A stretch of 64,000 nt of DNA from Brumimicrobium oceani (GTDB taxonomy: Bacteria > Bacteroidota > Bacteroidia > Flavobacteriales_D > Crocinitomicaceae): NCBI RefSeq assembly GCF_003143775.1, contig NZ_QFRJ01000002.1, positions 206,501 through 270,500 on the forward strand, given 5' to 3'. The position numbers were made by a program, and so were the translations under genes. Below are positions 1-9,058 of this stretch, piece after piece. Numbering within the stretch: position 1 is the stretch's first letter; each line of letters begins with the position of its first letter. The notes under the pieces were generated by a model, which worked only from the letters and a program-made list of their open reading frames with translations, did no database searches and was not told the origin of the DNA.

Positions 1-391
1 TTTTATTTATGCTATTTGTTTCTTCCTCAAACACCTCCATGAAGGTAGCTACTTGCGTGTCATCAATATTTATTGTTCGTTTAGCCCTTTTATCACGGAA
101 TGCTTGATTCATCTCACTTTTGGCTATTCTGTAAAGCCAAGAAGCCAAAGGTACTCCACGGTACTCAAACTTTTTAATGTTCTTCAGGGCTTTTAAAAAC
201 ACTTGTGAAGTGACATCGTAAGCAGATTGCTTATCATCCATTCTCTGATATACATATCTAAATATTTGTTCATGATACTTCTCGTATAATGGCGCAAAAT
301 ATTTAGGGTTTTCCTTAGCTGATACTATCCACTCTTGCTCTTGATTGAGCATCTGGTCAGAATGATGGTAAATGGGGTTTATCGTTCTCAT
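1..391 (-). CDS. RNA polymerase sigma factor, ECF (sigma-70) family, 3' end cut off
   Basis: This gene runs off the left edge, so only the first 130 residues are visible. They read as a group-4 sigma factor. Residues 32-60 resemble sigma region 2.1-2.2 (YEKYHEQIFRYVYQR), and residues 80-100 match region 2.3-2.4 (ASWLYRIAKSEM), the segment that melts and reads the -10 element. Region 4 lies outside the window. The start is the ATG complementary to 389-391. An AT-rich gap separates it from the lipoprotein gene at higher coordinates. No anti-sigma gene is visible. The family is clear; the regulon cannot be inferred. Confidence 0.85.
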   Translation of the reverse strand, partial: MRTINPIYHHSDQMLNQEQEWIVSAKENPKYFAPLYEKYHEQIFRYVYQRMDDKQSAYDVTSQVFLKALKNIKKFEYRGVPLASWLYRIAKSEMNQAFRDKRAKRTINIDDTQVATFMEVFEEETNSINK

Positions 392-758
392 AGTTTTTAA
401 AATTGGGTTTAAACAGGTATATTTTGCTGCTTGCAGACAGCGAAAAACTTTTTTTGGGGGTTAAATGCGTTAAACAATTAAAAAGCTTTTCACATTAATT
501 AACGGGTTTATTGAAAAAATATTGTGCCTAAAAGTTTAGACGTAGAAAAGATTAGCCATAGCCAAGGATTGTGTTTGTACTTGTTATTTCAAAAAAAGCA
601 GTAGCAATTGAGCTTTATTTTTCTACAATAGCTGATTTTTAGTGCTAGATTCCTTGAATTCATGGAAAAACTAATAAACAAAGGAAAATTGATTCAAAAA
701 AAAATGGACGATTCGAAAATCATCCATTAATTAAATTTATGTTGTGTAAATAAATAAC
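392..758. other. AT-rich intergenic stretch, no gene recognised
   Basis: This 367-base gap lies between two minus-strand genes. It presumably holds the promoter of the sigma factor gene (leftward) and the 3' end region of the lipoprotein gene. I see no convincing hairpin terminator, repeat or small ORF in it. Confidence 0.5.
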
Positions 759-1850
759 TTAGTTACACGAGAAATTTGTATTGACATCACTTGCCAAGTG
801 GCTACAAAACTTCAATGGTGCAGTAAATTGACCATTACACAGCTCTTTGGTTGAGTTTTCATTTAAAGCTCTAGAATTCACTCCAAAAAATGCATCCTTG
901 TATTGTGTAACTGTAACTCGTGAAGAGAAAATACCTAGGGCGCCATCTACATTTGAATAGGTCGGTTTGTTTTGCGCCAAAGAAGATGAGGGTTCGTTAG
1001 TCAACATGTAAGTATACAAGTCTTTAGAACCACCAACCAATTGAATTTCTATACCTTCAATTTGTCTTTTCGTTACGGCAGGGTTTTCGTCAATATTATT
1101 CTGGAGATACTTATAAAATTGTTCCCCCTCAGCAAAAATGGTTGCACCGCTTGTTGATGTACCTGAATTTGTAATTTCCCCTACTGGCCACAATAAAGAT
1201 TTCTTTTCATAATTAGAACCAATAAATTCGTTGTAATCAAAACGTATCTTTAAGTTAAAAATCCCTGCTTCTGGTGATCTTGAAAAACTGATCGGTGTAC
1301 TTCTGTACCCATTTGAAGAAACATCTGATTCTGCAAAATTAAAGGATATCTGAGGTTTCGGGTAAGTAATGTTCACTCCTGAAACTAAGTTGGTTTGCCC
1401 ATTCACCATGTGATTTCCGTTATCGATATCAATTTTCAAACGGTAAAATGCATCTTCATCTAAATAGGTGGTGTCAGTCCCAGAAATCTCCACAAAATCC
1501 GGTCTAAAAAAGTATAATTTCTGTTCTGGCGCATAAAAAGCTCCCTCCTTTTTATTTTTAATCACTGTGTCTTTTAGCGTCCAAGTTCTTAAAGTAACAC
1601 CATCCTTAATTTCTTCGACAGTGGCATCCACATTATCAAAATAAGACAATTCTGGTTGTTTCGCAAACTCATTCGCATTTCCTTCTTTTAGAAAGGTTCT
1701 GTTCAATTTTAAATACTGTATTTCTTTACCCTGATCGAGTAAGAAGTGTACAATTGGTGTTTCAACATATTCGCCATTAACGCTGAATTTTGTTTCACAA
1801 CTTGATAAAAAAGCCAAGCCTAAACTAAATAAGAATATTTTTTTAAACAT
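759..1850 (-). CDS. Putative lipoprotein, weakly resembling DUF4249-type proteins
   Basis: A 363-residue protein starting at MFKKIFLFSLG. A hydrophobic signal sequence is followed by a lipobox ending in LSSC (Cys about residue 18), so it should be exported and lipid-anchored. An in-frame upstream ATG would add 11 residues in front of the signal peptide and is less likely. The body looks beta-rich, with a pattern of 'ATVEEIKDG', 'AFYRLKI' and 'NGQTNLVSGV' recalling DUF4249 lipoproteins of Bacteroidota. The match is weak and from memory. There is no SusC/RagA partner nearby. Function unknown. Confidence 0.7.
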   Translation of the reverse strand: MFKKIFLFSLGLAFLSSCETKFSVNGEYVETPIVHFLLDQGKEIQYLKLNRTFLKEGNANEFAKQPELSYFDNVDATVEEIKDGVTLRTWTLKDTVIKNKKEGAFYAPEQKLYFFRPDFVEISGTDTTYLDEDAFYRLKIDIDNGNHMVNGQTNLVSGVNITYPKPQISFNFAESDVSSNGYRSTPISFSRSPEAGIFNLKIRFDYNEFIGSNYEKKSLLWPVGEITNSGTSTSGATIFAEGEQFYKYLQNNIDENPAVTKRQIEGIEIQLVGGSKDLYTYMLTNEPSSSLAQNKPTYSNVDGALGIFSSRVTVTQYKDAFFGVNSRALNENSTKELCNGQFTAPLKFCSHLASDVNTNFSCN

Positions 1851-1941
1851 ATATAGAAGTTTATGAAGCATAAAAGTAAGCAAAAAATATTCCTCACCAT
1901 TACTGTTTACTCATTAATCCGTACTCTTCAAATGAAACAAA

Positions 1942-3006
1942 TTATTTTACTCGGTTCATTCCCATCGCTTTCAACATCCATTTCGGAAGTGACTTTTTAG
2001 GATCTCGATTTTTCAGATTAATGTATAAACCAAGTTTTTTCATTAGCGGAACTTTGTGTGTCTCCACAAACTCTATCCAAGATCCGTCTGGATCTTCAAT
2101 ATAAGAAAATCTTCCTCCCGCTTCTCCCATGTCAAAAGTGGCACCACTATCCACTGTAAACGGAAAACCAGCGGCCTCGCATTCTTTTTGAAGCTGCTCC
2201 ATGTTTCTGATATCAAAACAAAGATGTATGAACCCCCAGTCTCCCCAATAACGGTCCTTAAAGATTTTCTTGCAGTCAGTTCGTTCGATGGCTTGAATTA
2301 ACTCAATTTTTGTTGGTCCCAACAAGGGTGCAAATGGACCTTTTCGTGTTTCAGGATGCGATAACAAGACACGACGCACTTTCTTATCTCCCTGTGGCAA
2401 GTCTGAAAAACAATCTTGAACACCTGTTTCATCGTATTCGACAGTTGAATAGCCTAAAATATCTGCGTACAGCTTCATTGAAGCATCGATGTCACTTACG
2501 CCAATCATTACACCTGCAGCACCACCTGTCTTCCCTTCAAACTTTGTCTTTTGAAAAACGGTAAGTTCTTGGACCACGTTAAATATGTTTCCATTTGGAT
2601 CTTCCACGAAAAAATGTGGTTCTCCATGCGGTGTTTTCTTTAAGTCTCCCAGAACCTTAGCTCCATTTGACTTCATAAAATCGAAAGAGGCCTTCACATC
2701 TCTTGATTTTATTCTGCAAATGTACAGTCCAAAATCACCCAATTGAACATCAAATTTTGGCTTTTCAGTATCTCGGCTTGTAAACTGCCAAATCTCAAAT
2801 CCACCACCACCTTCCATGGACAGCGCCAATGTTGCTGTTCTAGAATGTACTTTATCACCTGTATATCTCGTCATTAAAGGAGCTTCAGCAGCCTCTTCAA
2901 ATATCCGAACATCTACACCAAAAAATTTCCGGTACCATTTCCAAATTTCTTGAACATCTGGAACACCAATCCCAATTTGCTGAATTCCACAGATAATTTT
3001 TTCCAT
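1942..3006 (-). CDS. VOC-family protein with two glyoxalase/dioxygenase-type domains
   Basis: 354 residues with two vicinal-oxygen-chelate units. The first spans about residues 5-150 (IQQIGIGVPDV ... FFVEDPNGNIFNVVQE) and the second about 160-315 (GVMIGVSDIDASMKLYADILGY ... YIEDPDGSWIEFVET). Candidate metal ligands are His of 'GEPHFFVEDP', the Glu residues that close each domain and His of 'FIHLCFD'. Two-domain VOC proteins include extradiol dioxygenases and 4-hydroxyphenylpyruvate dioxygenase, but the C-terminal HPPD signatures are not evident, so no substrate is assigned. No catabolic operon surrounds it; a repeat array lies upstream. Confidence 0.8.
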   Translation of the reverse strand: MEKIICGIQQIGIGVPDVQEIWKWYRKFFGVDVRIFEEAAEAPLMTRYTGDKVHSRTATLALSMEGGGGFEIWQFTSRDTEKPKFDVQLGDFGLYICRIKSRDVKASFDFMKSNGAKVLGDLKKTPHGEPHFFVEDPNGNIFNVVQELTVFQKTKFEGKTGGAAGVMIGVSDIDASMKLYADILGYSTVEYDETGVQDCFSDLPQGDKKVRRVLLSHPETRKGPFAPLLGPTKIELIQAIERTDCKKIFKDRYWGDWGFIHLCFDIRNMEQLQKECEAAGFPFTVDSGATFDMGEAGGRFSYIEDPDGSWIEFVETHKVPLMKKLGLYINLKNRDPKKSLPKWMLKAMGMNRVK

Positions 3007-3200
3007 TTTTCATCATATTTTATTGACCTCGCAAATTTAAGATTCTTTTAGACATTTTTGAATTACAAACAGTCAATTACAAATTTGTGATTTCAATAAT
3101 TTTTAATCAAAAAAAGCTAAATGAATAATTCTACAGTTGACCATCAGTAACTATAAACGGTTTTGAGAGTTATTCGACGATGAATTAAGATTCAGAAAAA

Positions 3201-3940
3201 GGATTTTCGGGTGAATTTAGTTTATCATACTTTCTGTATCGCTTGCTATCAAAGGCTCTAAGTGTTTTTAACGGTTAGCGAAAAGCCAAATGGGTTGGAT
3301 TTCTATTAAAGGATTTTCGGGTTTATTTGAATTATCACTTTTCCTATATCGCTTACTATCAAGAGCTCTAAGTGTTTTTAACGGTTAATAAAAAGCAAAT
3401 TGGGTTGGATTTCTATTAAAGGATTTTCAGGTTTATTTGAATTATCATATTTCCTGTATCCCCTACCATCAAAGGCTCTAAGTGTTTTTAACGGTTAACT
3501 AAAAAACAAATGGGTTGAATTTCAATTAAAGGGTTTTAGGGTTTATTTGAATTATCACATTTCCTGTATCGCTTGCTATCAAGAGCTCTAAGTGTTTTTA
3601 ACGGTTAACGAAAAGCCAAATGGGTTGAATTTCAATTAAAGGATTTTAGGGTTTATTTGAATTATCACATTTCCTGTATCGCTTGCTATCAAGGGCTCTA
3701 AATGATTTTAACGGTTAACAAAAAGCCAATTGGGTTGCATTTCAATTAAAGGACTTTCAGTTTTATTCAGTTTCTCATATTTTCTGTATCACCTACTATC
3801 AGCAGCACTAATTGTTTTTAACGGTTAATCCGATGCCAAATGGGTTGGATTTCAATTAGCGGATTTTCGGGTTTATTTGAATTATCACATTTCCTGTATC
3901 GCCTGATATCAAGGGCTCTAAGTGTTTTTAACGATTAATA
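3201..3940. repeat. 110-bp tandem repeat array, seven units
   Basis: Units begin at 3201, 3311, 3421, 3531, 3641, 3751 and 3861, an exact 110-bp spacing; the last is cut to about 80 bp. Each unit opens with a variant of GGATTTTCGGGTTTATTTGA and contains TTCCTGTATCGC, a 'ctatcaa(g/a)(g/a)gctctaa' block and the near-invariant TGTTTTTAACGGTTAA. Units differ by scattered substitutions but not by length, so they are old yet length-constrained. There is no long ORF through the array and no spacer-like variable segment, so it is not a CRISPR. Confidence 0.9.
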
Positions 3941-4032
3941 AAATTTGATTCCGCGCAAAAGTTACCGTTAATTTCAATTTAAAACCTTTGAGTTTAACAT
4001 GGTTCATCGAAGATTTTTCTGAACAACAAAGA

Positions 4033-4077
4033 AGATTCCTCAATACTCGGTATTTTCGGAATGAGGAATCTCTTTTT
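4033..4077 (+). terminator. Terminator-like hairpin after the repeat array
   Basis: A perfect 10-bp stem, AGATTCCTCA (4033-4042) with TGAGGAATCT (4062-4071), a 19-base loop and then CTTTTT. This is the form of an intrinsic terminator reading rightward, although no gene ends just before it. It could end transcripts from the repeat array or act as an attenuator ahead of the acyltransferase gene. Confidence 0.5.
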
Positions 4078-4313
4078 GATTATCGTTTAATATTAGTTTG
4101 GCTTCAAAAGTATGATTTACAAACAATAGTAGAACCTTGGCCACTTAATAAGAATACTATTTTTTACTGTAAATTAATAAACTGCGGGTCAAGTTCCGAC
4201 AAGCCCATTACGAAATATCCCTTACCTCCCTTTGAATTGCTTTGGTAAGCGTTGTATTCAAAATCAAAAAACTCATTTCCATTAAAATTTTCTATTTTTA
4301 CCAAAAACACAAG

Positions 4314-5234
4314 ATGTTCAGCGCATTTGCATATTATATACTGGTTTATCCATTATCCCTGCTTCCATTGAGGGTGATGTATCTTTTTACAGATTTTTTT
4401 TACTTGTTATTAATAACCCTAATCCCATACCGAAGAAAAGTAGTTCGAGGAAACATAGAAAGATCATTCCCCAATATGTCTACCAAGGAAAAAAGAAAAA
4501 TTGAGCGTAAATTCTACCGCCACTTGACAGATCTATTAGCTGAAGGGACTAAAAACTTAAGCATCTCTAAAAAACAGTTGCTCAAACGTTTCAAGGTTGA
4601 AAATCCTGAAGTTATAGATCAACTTTATGCTCAAAACAAAAATGTTTTACTGGTTTCTGGACATTACAATAATTGGGAATGGCTAATTACCGGTCAAAAC
4701 CTACTTTTCAAGCACCAAGCTGTTGGTATAGGTATGCCCTTGAGCAATGGTTTTTGGGATAAAAAACTCAATGGAAGAAGATCTCGATTTGGAATGAAGG
4801 TCATTCACTCCAAAATTGTTCATGATTTCTTCACCAATAATAAAGAACGAATATCCACCTTAGTTCTTGCAGATCAATCGCCTGGAGATTCTAATAAAAG
4901 CTACTGGATGGAGTTTCTAAATCAAACATCAGGAATGTTATTTGGGCCTGAAATGTTAGCCAATAAATATGACCAAGCAGTGGTTTATTTTAGTTTACAC
5001 AAAGTAAAACGCGGTCACTACTCCATGCGATTGAAAGAAATCACTTCCTCTCCCGGTGAATTAAAATATGGGGAAATCACAGAGCAGTTTGTACATTTAT
5101 TAGAGAACACAATCAAGGAAGCGCCGCAATACTGGATCTGGTCGCATAAACGCTGGAAAAGAGACATTCCAAAAGATTTAGAAGCTTTAAGAAAACAGCA
5201 GATAATTCAATTTAATGAGAAGTTTCGCTCGTAA
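4314..5234 (+). CDS. Lysophospholipid / lipid A acyltransferase, LpxL/HtrB family
   Basis: 306 residues from the ATG at 4314 (MFSAFAYYILVYPLS). A TTG-initiated extension to 4242 is possible but would put charged residues before the membrane anchor. Residues 5-37 form a hydrophobic N-terminal anchor. The catalytic HX4E motif is H117-YNNW-E122 within 'VSGHYNNWEW', and 'LADQSPGD' matches the second conserved block. The length suits the family. These enzymes transfer secondary acyl chains from acyl-ACP to lipid A at the inner face of the cytoplasmic membrane. The following small gene is only 21 bases away and probably co-transcribed. Confidence 0.88.
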   Translation: MFSAFAYYILVYPLSLLPLRVMYLFTDFFYLLLITLIPYRRKVVRGNIERSFPNMSTKEKRKIERKFYRHLTDLLAEGTKNLSISKKQLLKRFKVENPEVIDQLYAQNKNVLLVSGHYNNWEWLITGQNLLFKHQAVGIGMPLSNGFWDKKLNGRRSRFGMKVIHSKIVHDFFTNNKERISTLVLADQSPGDSNKSYWMEFLNQTSGMLFGPEMLANKYDQAVVYFSLHKVKRGHYSMRLKEITSSPGELKYGEITEQFVHLLENTIKEAPQYWIWSHKRWKRDIPKDLEALRKQQIIQFNEKFRS

Positions 5235-5255
5235 CCCTCTTTAATCTTTTACACA

Positions 5256-5612
5256 ATGGAAAATGGAATTATCCTGTTTGCAACAATGTTGATTTGCTTA
5301 ATTATTGGTACAATTGGATTTGCTTTTTTAAAACGAGGTCATCATAATCAAAAAGAAGAATACATTGAATTATGGGAAGAATTTCAACAGATTAAAGATG
5401 ACGAATCTACAATCAAAATTCAGGAGATTATTACTGTTGGCAATACGTTAGTTTTCAACAAATACATTCCTACGAAGCATTTAAAAATCATACTTGAACT
5501 TGCTAGAAAACGAGAATCTAGAAATCCAGAATTCGAAGAATTAAAATCGAATGCCTATAACAAATGGATTAACCATACACACGGATATCCTAGCGGAAAT
5601 GGGGTTTTGTAA
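5256..5612 (+). CDS. Small membrane-anchored hypothetical protein
   Basis: 118 residues. Residues 4-25 form one hydrophobic segment, followed by a basic stretch (KRGHHNQK) and then a polar, probably helical, cytosolic domain. It is not recognised as a known family. It sits 21 bases after the acyltransferase and ends just before a long bidirectional palindrome, so it is the last gene of a two-gene unit. A link to envelope lipid biogenesis is suggested only by that position. Confidence 0.6.
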   Translation: MENGIILFATMLICLIIGTIGFAFLKRGHHNQKEEYIELWEEFQQIKDDESTIKIQEIITVGNTLVFNKYIPTKHLKIILELARKRESRNPEFEELKSNAYNKWINHTHGYPSGNGVL

Positions 5613-5652
5613 TTTAGGAAAAAAGGTAACAATTCAGTCCCTAATGTGGAGG

Positions 5653-5708
5653 TGTTTTTTTATTCCGTAGAGACACAATGCATTGCGTCTCTACGGAATA
5701 AAAAAACA
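5653..5708. terminator. 56-bp near-perfect palindrome, bidirectional terminator between convergent genes
   Basis: The sequence is palindromic about 5680/5681 with a single mismatch (5675 opposite 5686). The core is GTAGAGACACAATGC / GCATTGCGTCTCTAC, bordered by T6 on the left and A6 on the right, so both strands give a strong hairpin followed by a U-run. It lies exactly between the ends of a rightward gene (5612) and a leftward gene (5716). The GTAGAGACGCAATGC core is a dispersed element that I recall from Bacteroidota and cyanobacteria, so it may be a mobile palindrome used as a terminator. Confidence 0.85.
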
Positions 5709-5715
5709 TTCACCA

Positions 5716-6273
5716 TTAATTCTGTTTTTCAAACATTGACATATCCCCTGCCTTCATTTGGTGATAAGCTTTTGTAAGGTATGCCAAGACAATTCGCATG
5801 GTATCGAAGGCCGTTTCCGATTCAGCACCAATTTCTTTGCCCTGTAATTTCAACAATAATTTCATGTACAAAGCTTGAAAACAAACTTCCACGAAATGTA
5901 AAGCGCCAAGGTCACTTTTCTTTTGAAATGCTTCAACGTTTTCTTCTGCAGCAGCAATCAAATCTAGATACTTTTTATCTTCTACAACATCCTTTAAAGT
6001 ATTATGTAAATAAATCATTTCCGTAATTACTTCTCCCAAACGATGCAAATGACCTTTTGAAGTAAGGCCACGACCTTTCATTTCTTTAATCACTTCTTCA
6101 TACCACTTCACAGCCTCAGCTTCTAGCGATTCACTCTTTACCTGCGGACGAATGATATGAACACGAATCTTATCAATATTAAAATTGTAAGCACGCACCA
6201 TATCTTCTACCTGATACATATAAATAACGTATTCGGCGATATTACTTTGTAACTTTTCCTGCGATATAAACAT
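5716..6273 (-). CDS. DUF4924 family protein
   Basis: 185 residues, all-helical in appearance, beginning 'MFISQEKLQSNIAEYVIYMYQVEDMVRAYNF' in outline; the NIAEY-x-YMYQVED signature is what I recall for DUF4924, a family of about 180 residues confined to Bacteroidota. No signal peptide or membrane segment is seen. Function is unknown. It is read convergently toward the 56-bp palindrome and lies about 110 bases after the OmpH-like gene in the same direction, so shared transcription is possible. Confidence 0.8.
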   Translation of the reverse strand: MFISQEKLQSNIAEYVIYMYQVEDMVRAYNFNIDKIRVHIIRPQVKSESLEAEAVKWYEEVIKEMKGRGLTSKGHLHRLGEVITEMIYLHNTLKDVVEDKKYLDLIAAAEENVEAFQKKSDLGALHFVEVCFQALYMKLLLKLQGKEIGAESETAFDTMRIVLAYLTKAYHQMKAGDMSMFEKQN

Positions 6274-6381
6274 ATTTTGAGTATTGCGTTATAAAAAAGG
6301 AGTACAGTAACTAAAAACTTGTACTCCTTACTAAAATATTTTCACTGAGATTGATTGTGCGAGGGCCTTGTCTACGGCATT

Positions 6382-7041
6382 TTAATTTAAGTCTTCAGCT
6401 TCTAAAGCGTCTACCTCATCTTCAAAACCTGACATTAAATCTTCTTCTCTTTTGTTTAGATATTTAATAAATTCATCCGTTACATCGTAAGCATTATTAA
6501 TGAAAGTAATTTGTCCACCTTTTTGATAGAAGAACAATAAATCAATTTCCTTTTTGTTAGAAAATTCCTTTCCAGCCTCTGCGATTTTATTCATCAAGGC
6601 CGTTTGATATTTCATTGATTCATTTTGAAGTGCAGCACCACGTTGTTGTTCAAATTGTTGAATAGACTGCTGTTTTTGCATGGCAGTTTGCTGAATCTCT
6701 TCAATTTGATACCCTGTAATTTCATTGTTTTGCATTTTCTTCTGAATATCCGCTTCATAAGCCTGATATGCTCGGTACTTTGCTTCTAATTCTTTCTGAA
6801 AATTCAACTCTTTTGCTCTTATCATGGAATCCACTTCTTTGTAAAAACCAAATTGAGTTGCGATACTGTCTTGGTAGTAGAACGCCATTGCAATTCCAGT
6901 AGAACCCTCACCCATTTGTTTTTTCTCAACTGGAGTGACCACCTCATTATCAGCCGCCTTTGAAGAGTTATCATCACCACATGAAGCAGCGAGTAAAGAG
7001 GCACTAAGGCCTAAAATTGCAATAGAAAAAAATCTTCTCAT
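6382..7041 (-). CDS. OmpH/Skp-family periplasmic protein with lipobox
   Basis: 219 residues. The N-terminus MRRFFSIAILGLSASLLAASC is a signal sequence with a lipobox (LAASC, Cys21), so the protein is probably a lipoprotein, whereas classical Skp is soluble. Residues 65-150 are a charged, Gln-rich coiled-coil stretch (KMQNNEITGYQ, QQSIQQFEQQRG), followed by 'EIDLLFFYQKGGQITFINNAYDVTDEFIKYLNKR', which matches the C-terminal OmpH pattern. Skp-type chaperones hold unfolded outer-membrane proteins in the periplasm. A small conserved gene lies 5 bases upstream and is almost certainly in the same unit. Confidence 0.82.
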   Translation of the reverse strand: MRRFFSIAILGLSASLLAASCGDDNSSKAADNEVVTPVEKKQMGEGSTGIAMAFYYQDSIATQFGFYKEVDSMIRAKELNFQKELEAKYRAYQAYEADIQKKMQNNEITGYQIEEIQQTAMQKQQSIQQFEQQRGAALQNESMKYQTALMNKIAEAGKEFSNKKEIDLLFFYQKGGQITFINNAYDVTDEFIKYLNKREEDLMSGFEDEVDALEAEDLN

Positions 7042-7046
7042 TTCGT

Positions 7047-7307
7047 TTATGAATTTGTTATGTTAGTATTTTTATTAGTAAAAGAAGCGTTCCAGTCTGT
7101 GCGCATTTCCACGAATCTTTTTAAGCAGCCACTTAGAAATTCTGGTGTAACCATTGCCTTGACATCAGCTACCCCCATCACATCTAATTCACCAATTTTA
7201 TAACTTTGTTCAAACTGTCCAAGCTCAATTTTAACAGTATATTTTCCGTTATATGAAAAAATCTGTATTTTAAAACGCTCATGTGGTATAGTATCAACTA
7301 CTCTCAT
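7047..7307 (-). CDS. Small conserved-looking hypothetical protein
   Basis: 86 residues with no signal peptide or membrane segment. The N-terminal half is beta-like (FKIQIFSYNGKYTVKIELG, EQSYKIGELDVMG) and the C-terminal half helical (TPEFLSGCLKRFVEMRTDW). It ends 5 bases before the OmpH-like gene and is its likely operon partner. I recognise no family; the cytosolic character and small size are all that can be said. Confidence 0.6.
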   Translation of the reverse strand: MRVVDTIPHERFKIQIFSYNGKYTVKIELGQFEQSYKIGELDVMGVADVKAMVTPEFLSGCLKRFVEMRTDWNASFTNKNTNITNS

Positions 7308-8166
7308 TTTATTCTATAATTTAATGAAATAACGACCTTTCAATAAGTCGAATATTTTTATGAAACTCATTATAACTTGCCGTTAAAACGAATAATTTCA
7401 GCACAAAAATATCAATTCAAATAGGATTGGCAAAAAGAAAGCGTTTTTTTAATACAACATGGGATTATATTAAATTGTGTCTTTACCAAAAGGTGACGAA
7501 TTAAATACAATCAGCCTCAATCTAAAGTAGTCATTGAAGTTAATTCAAAATGCTATTTTCTTCAAAACCTTTGTTAGAAAATGAAGATCCAAGAGCTTTG
7601 AATGAGCTTTTTGTTTGCGATATAACGGAACGCGGATGACGGGAATGCTAGGGCAAAGCAGATTTTTGAGGGTAATCATTGTTTAAATATTAAGCCGCCA
7701 AATAATGGACAAGGTGCTTCACGGGTTGGCGCTGAACTAGTCTTTTATGTGTAGATTTAATTACGATTTTTTGGAGGAAAAATATTAATTGAATTTCGGT
7801 TCAAAATTCATTTGTCACTCACATAATTGGACTTTACCGAAAATAGCACGGAGGAATCACAAAGCTTCGCCAAGGAAATAGAGGAAATACGATTATTGAA
7901 AGGAAGTTTATTTAAAGAAAGTTATCCATTGAATTTCGCCTCAAAACTTATTACTCACCCTCTTCCCTGTCTTGTGCTACAACGGAACGCGGATGACGTG
8001 AGCCTTTTAGAAACGCAAACTTTTGTGGATTTTCACCTCAATTGAATTCAGATAAAGAGTGAATTTTGCGTCACAAGTAACAAATTACATCTATTTTAAG
8101 TCAAGAGGAATCCTTTACCCGAGCATCGATGCGACAGAATTCAAACAATTCCACTATTTTTAGGAA
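7308..8166. other. 859-base intergenic region with degenerate repeat fragments
   Basis: The region lies between divergent genes. It holds two copies of a short element, AACGGAACGCGGATGACG, at about 7625-7642 and 7980-7997, a family also found near 23048, 25738 and 30056. Similar ATTGAATTTC(G)(G/C)(T/C)TCAAAA stretches lie near 7789 and 7929. A 72-codon open frame at 7827-8045 runs through one of these elements and shows no protein character. No terminator or RNA gene was recognised. Confidence 0.6.
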
Positions 8167-9021
8167 ATGCAATCAAAAGTATATCTTCAATTAAAGAATA
8201 AAACTGTTCGGGATCTATATTGGTTATTATTTTCTGAACCTCCTTTATCGCTAGATTATGACTTGTCTCCTTATTCCTTATTTCCTGGAGAGATTCTGAG
8301 GGAATGGCAAGAATCTACTGTAGCCTATTTTATAGAACTCGATAAGAATTCATCGGACTTAGAGCAATTTGTGAATCGAAGAAGAAATCGCAGGCTTGGA
8401 TTTTATGCTGAGGCGCTTCTCTCCTACTTCTTTCAAACATTTAATGAAATTGAACTTTTATTACAGAATTTCCAGATTAATATCCATAAAAAAACCATTG
8501 GAGAAATTGACTTTATCATCGAATACAAAGGGAAAGTAATCCATTTAGAATGCTCTGTTAAATACTATATGCTCAAAAATCTAAAAGACTTTAATGTGGG
8601 TTCATCATGGGTAGGACCTCGCCTTAGAGATAATTTAGAATTAAAGCTTGGCAAGATTGTAAAAAATCAAATTCCAATGGGCTTAAACATAGAAGTTCAA
8701 GAAAAAATAAACAAAGCTATTGATGCTTCACACCTTTTTATTAAAGGTGTTTTCTTTGCTGAAGAAGCAATTGCTCCTGGCAGAATAAACAGACTTGTCC
8801 CTAATTTATTCATTCGTATTTCAGACTTAAAAGCATCCAATATTGAAGCGATCGAAAAGCTATCTCGTCCGAACTGGTTATCCGCATTAGCTCCTATTAA
8901 AAAAATGAAATCACCAAAAGCGTTAAAAATAGAAGATCCTTTAAAAAATCCAATTCTGTTCATGTTCAATGACCAACAAGCAAGATTTGTTGTTCCCGAT
9001 GATTGGGGAAAGAATTCTTAA
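8167..9021 (+). CDS. DUF1853 family protein
   Basis: 284 residues. The central block matches DUF1853: 'RRLGFYAEALLSYFF' at about residues 78-92, 'TIGEIDFIIEYKGKVIHLE' at 119-137, 'CSVKYYML' and 'WVGPRLRDNLELKLGKI'. The GE-x-DF ... H-x-E-x-(A/S)VKYY arrangement resembles the D-(E)-xK core of restriction-endonuclease-like folds, so a nuclease-like fold is plausible, though no activity has been shown to my knowledge. It is a lone gene: a repeat-rich region precedes it, and a gene on the opposite strand ends 37 bases beyond it. No signal peptide. Confidence 0.82.
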   Translation: MQSKVYLQLKNKTVRDLYWLLFSEPPLSLDYDLSPYSLFPGEILREWQESTVAYFIELDKNSSDLEQFVNRRRNRRLGFYAEALLSYFFQTFNEIELLLQNFQINIHKKTIGEIDFIIEYKGKVIHLECSVKYYMLKNLKDFNVGSSWVGPRLRDNLELKLGKIVKNQIPMGLNIEVQEKINKAIDASHLFIKGVFFAEEAIAPGRINRLVPNLFIRISDLKASNIEAIEKLSRPNWLSALAPIKKMKSPKALKIEDPLKNPILFMFNDQQARFVVPDDWGKNS

Positions 9022-9058
9022 TTCAGGAAGAGCATTTTCAAGAGTTTGAAGCTTAACA

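Larger units (their letters stand above)
3007..4313. other. Intergenic region containing the 110-bp array
   Basis: A 1.3-kb gap between the divergent VOC gene and the acyltransferase gene. Most of it is the tandem array; the flanks 3007-3200 and 3941-4313 are AT-rich. An 86-codon reading frame starting with TTG at 3988 is open but has no recognisable protein character and contains a terminator-like hairpin, so it is not annotated as a gene. The promoter for the acyltransferase must lie between 4080 and 4313. Confidence 0.6.

Noticed and set aside
3201-3940. CRISPR array
   Set aside because: The repeats are adjacent 110-bp units without unique spacers, and no cas genes are present. The same reasoning excludes the other arrays.
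3988-4248. 86-codon open frame with TTG start before the acyltransferase gene
   Set aside because: No recognisable protein character, contains a terminator-like hairpin and lies directly after a repeat array; the acyltransferase's own ATG at 4314 explains the next gene.
7827-8045. 72-codon open frame
   Set aside because: Runs through a dispersed GCGGATGACG element, has no start context and shows no family likeness.
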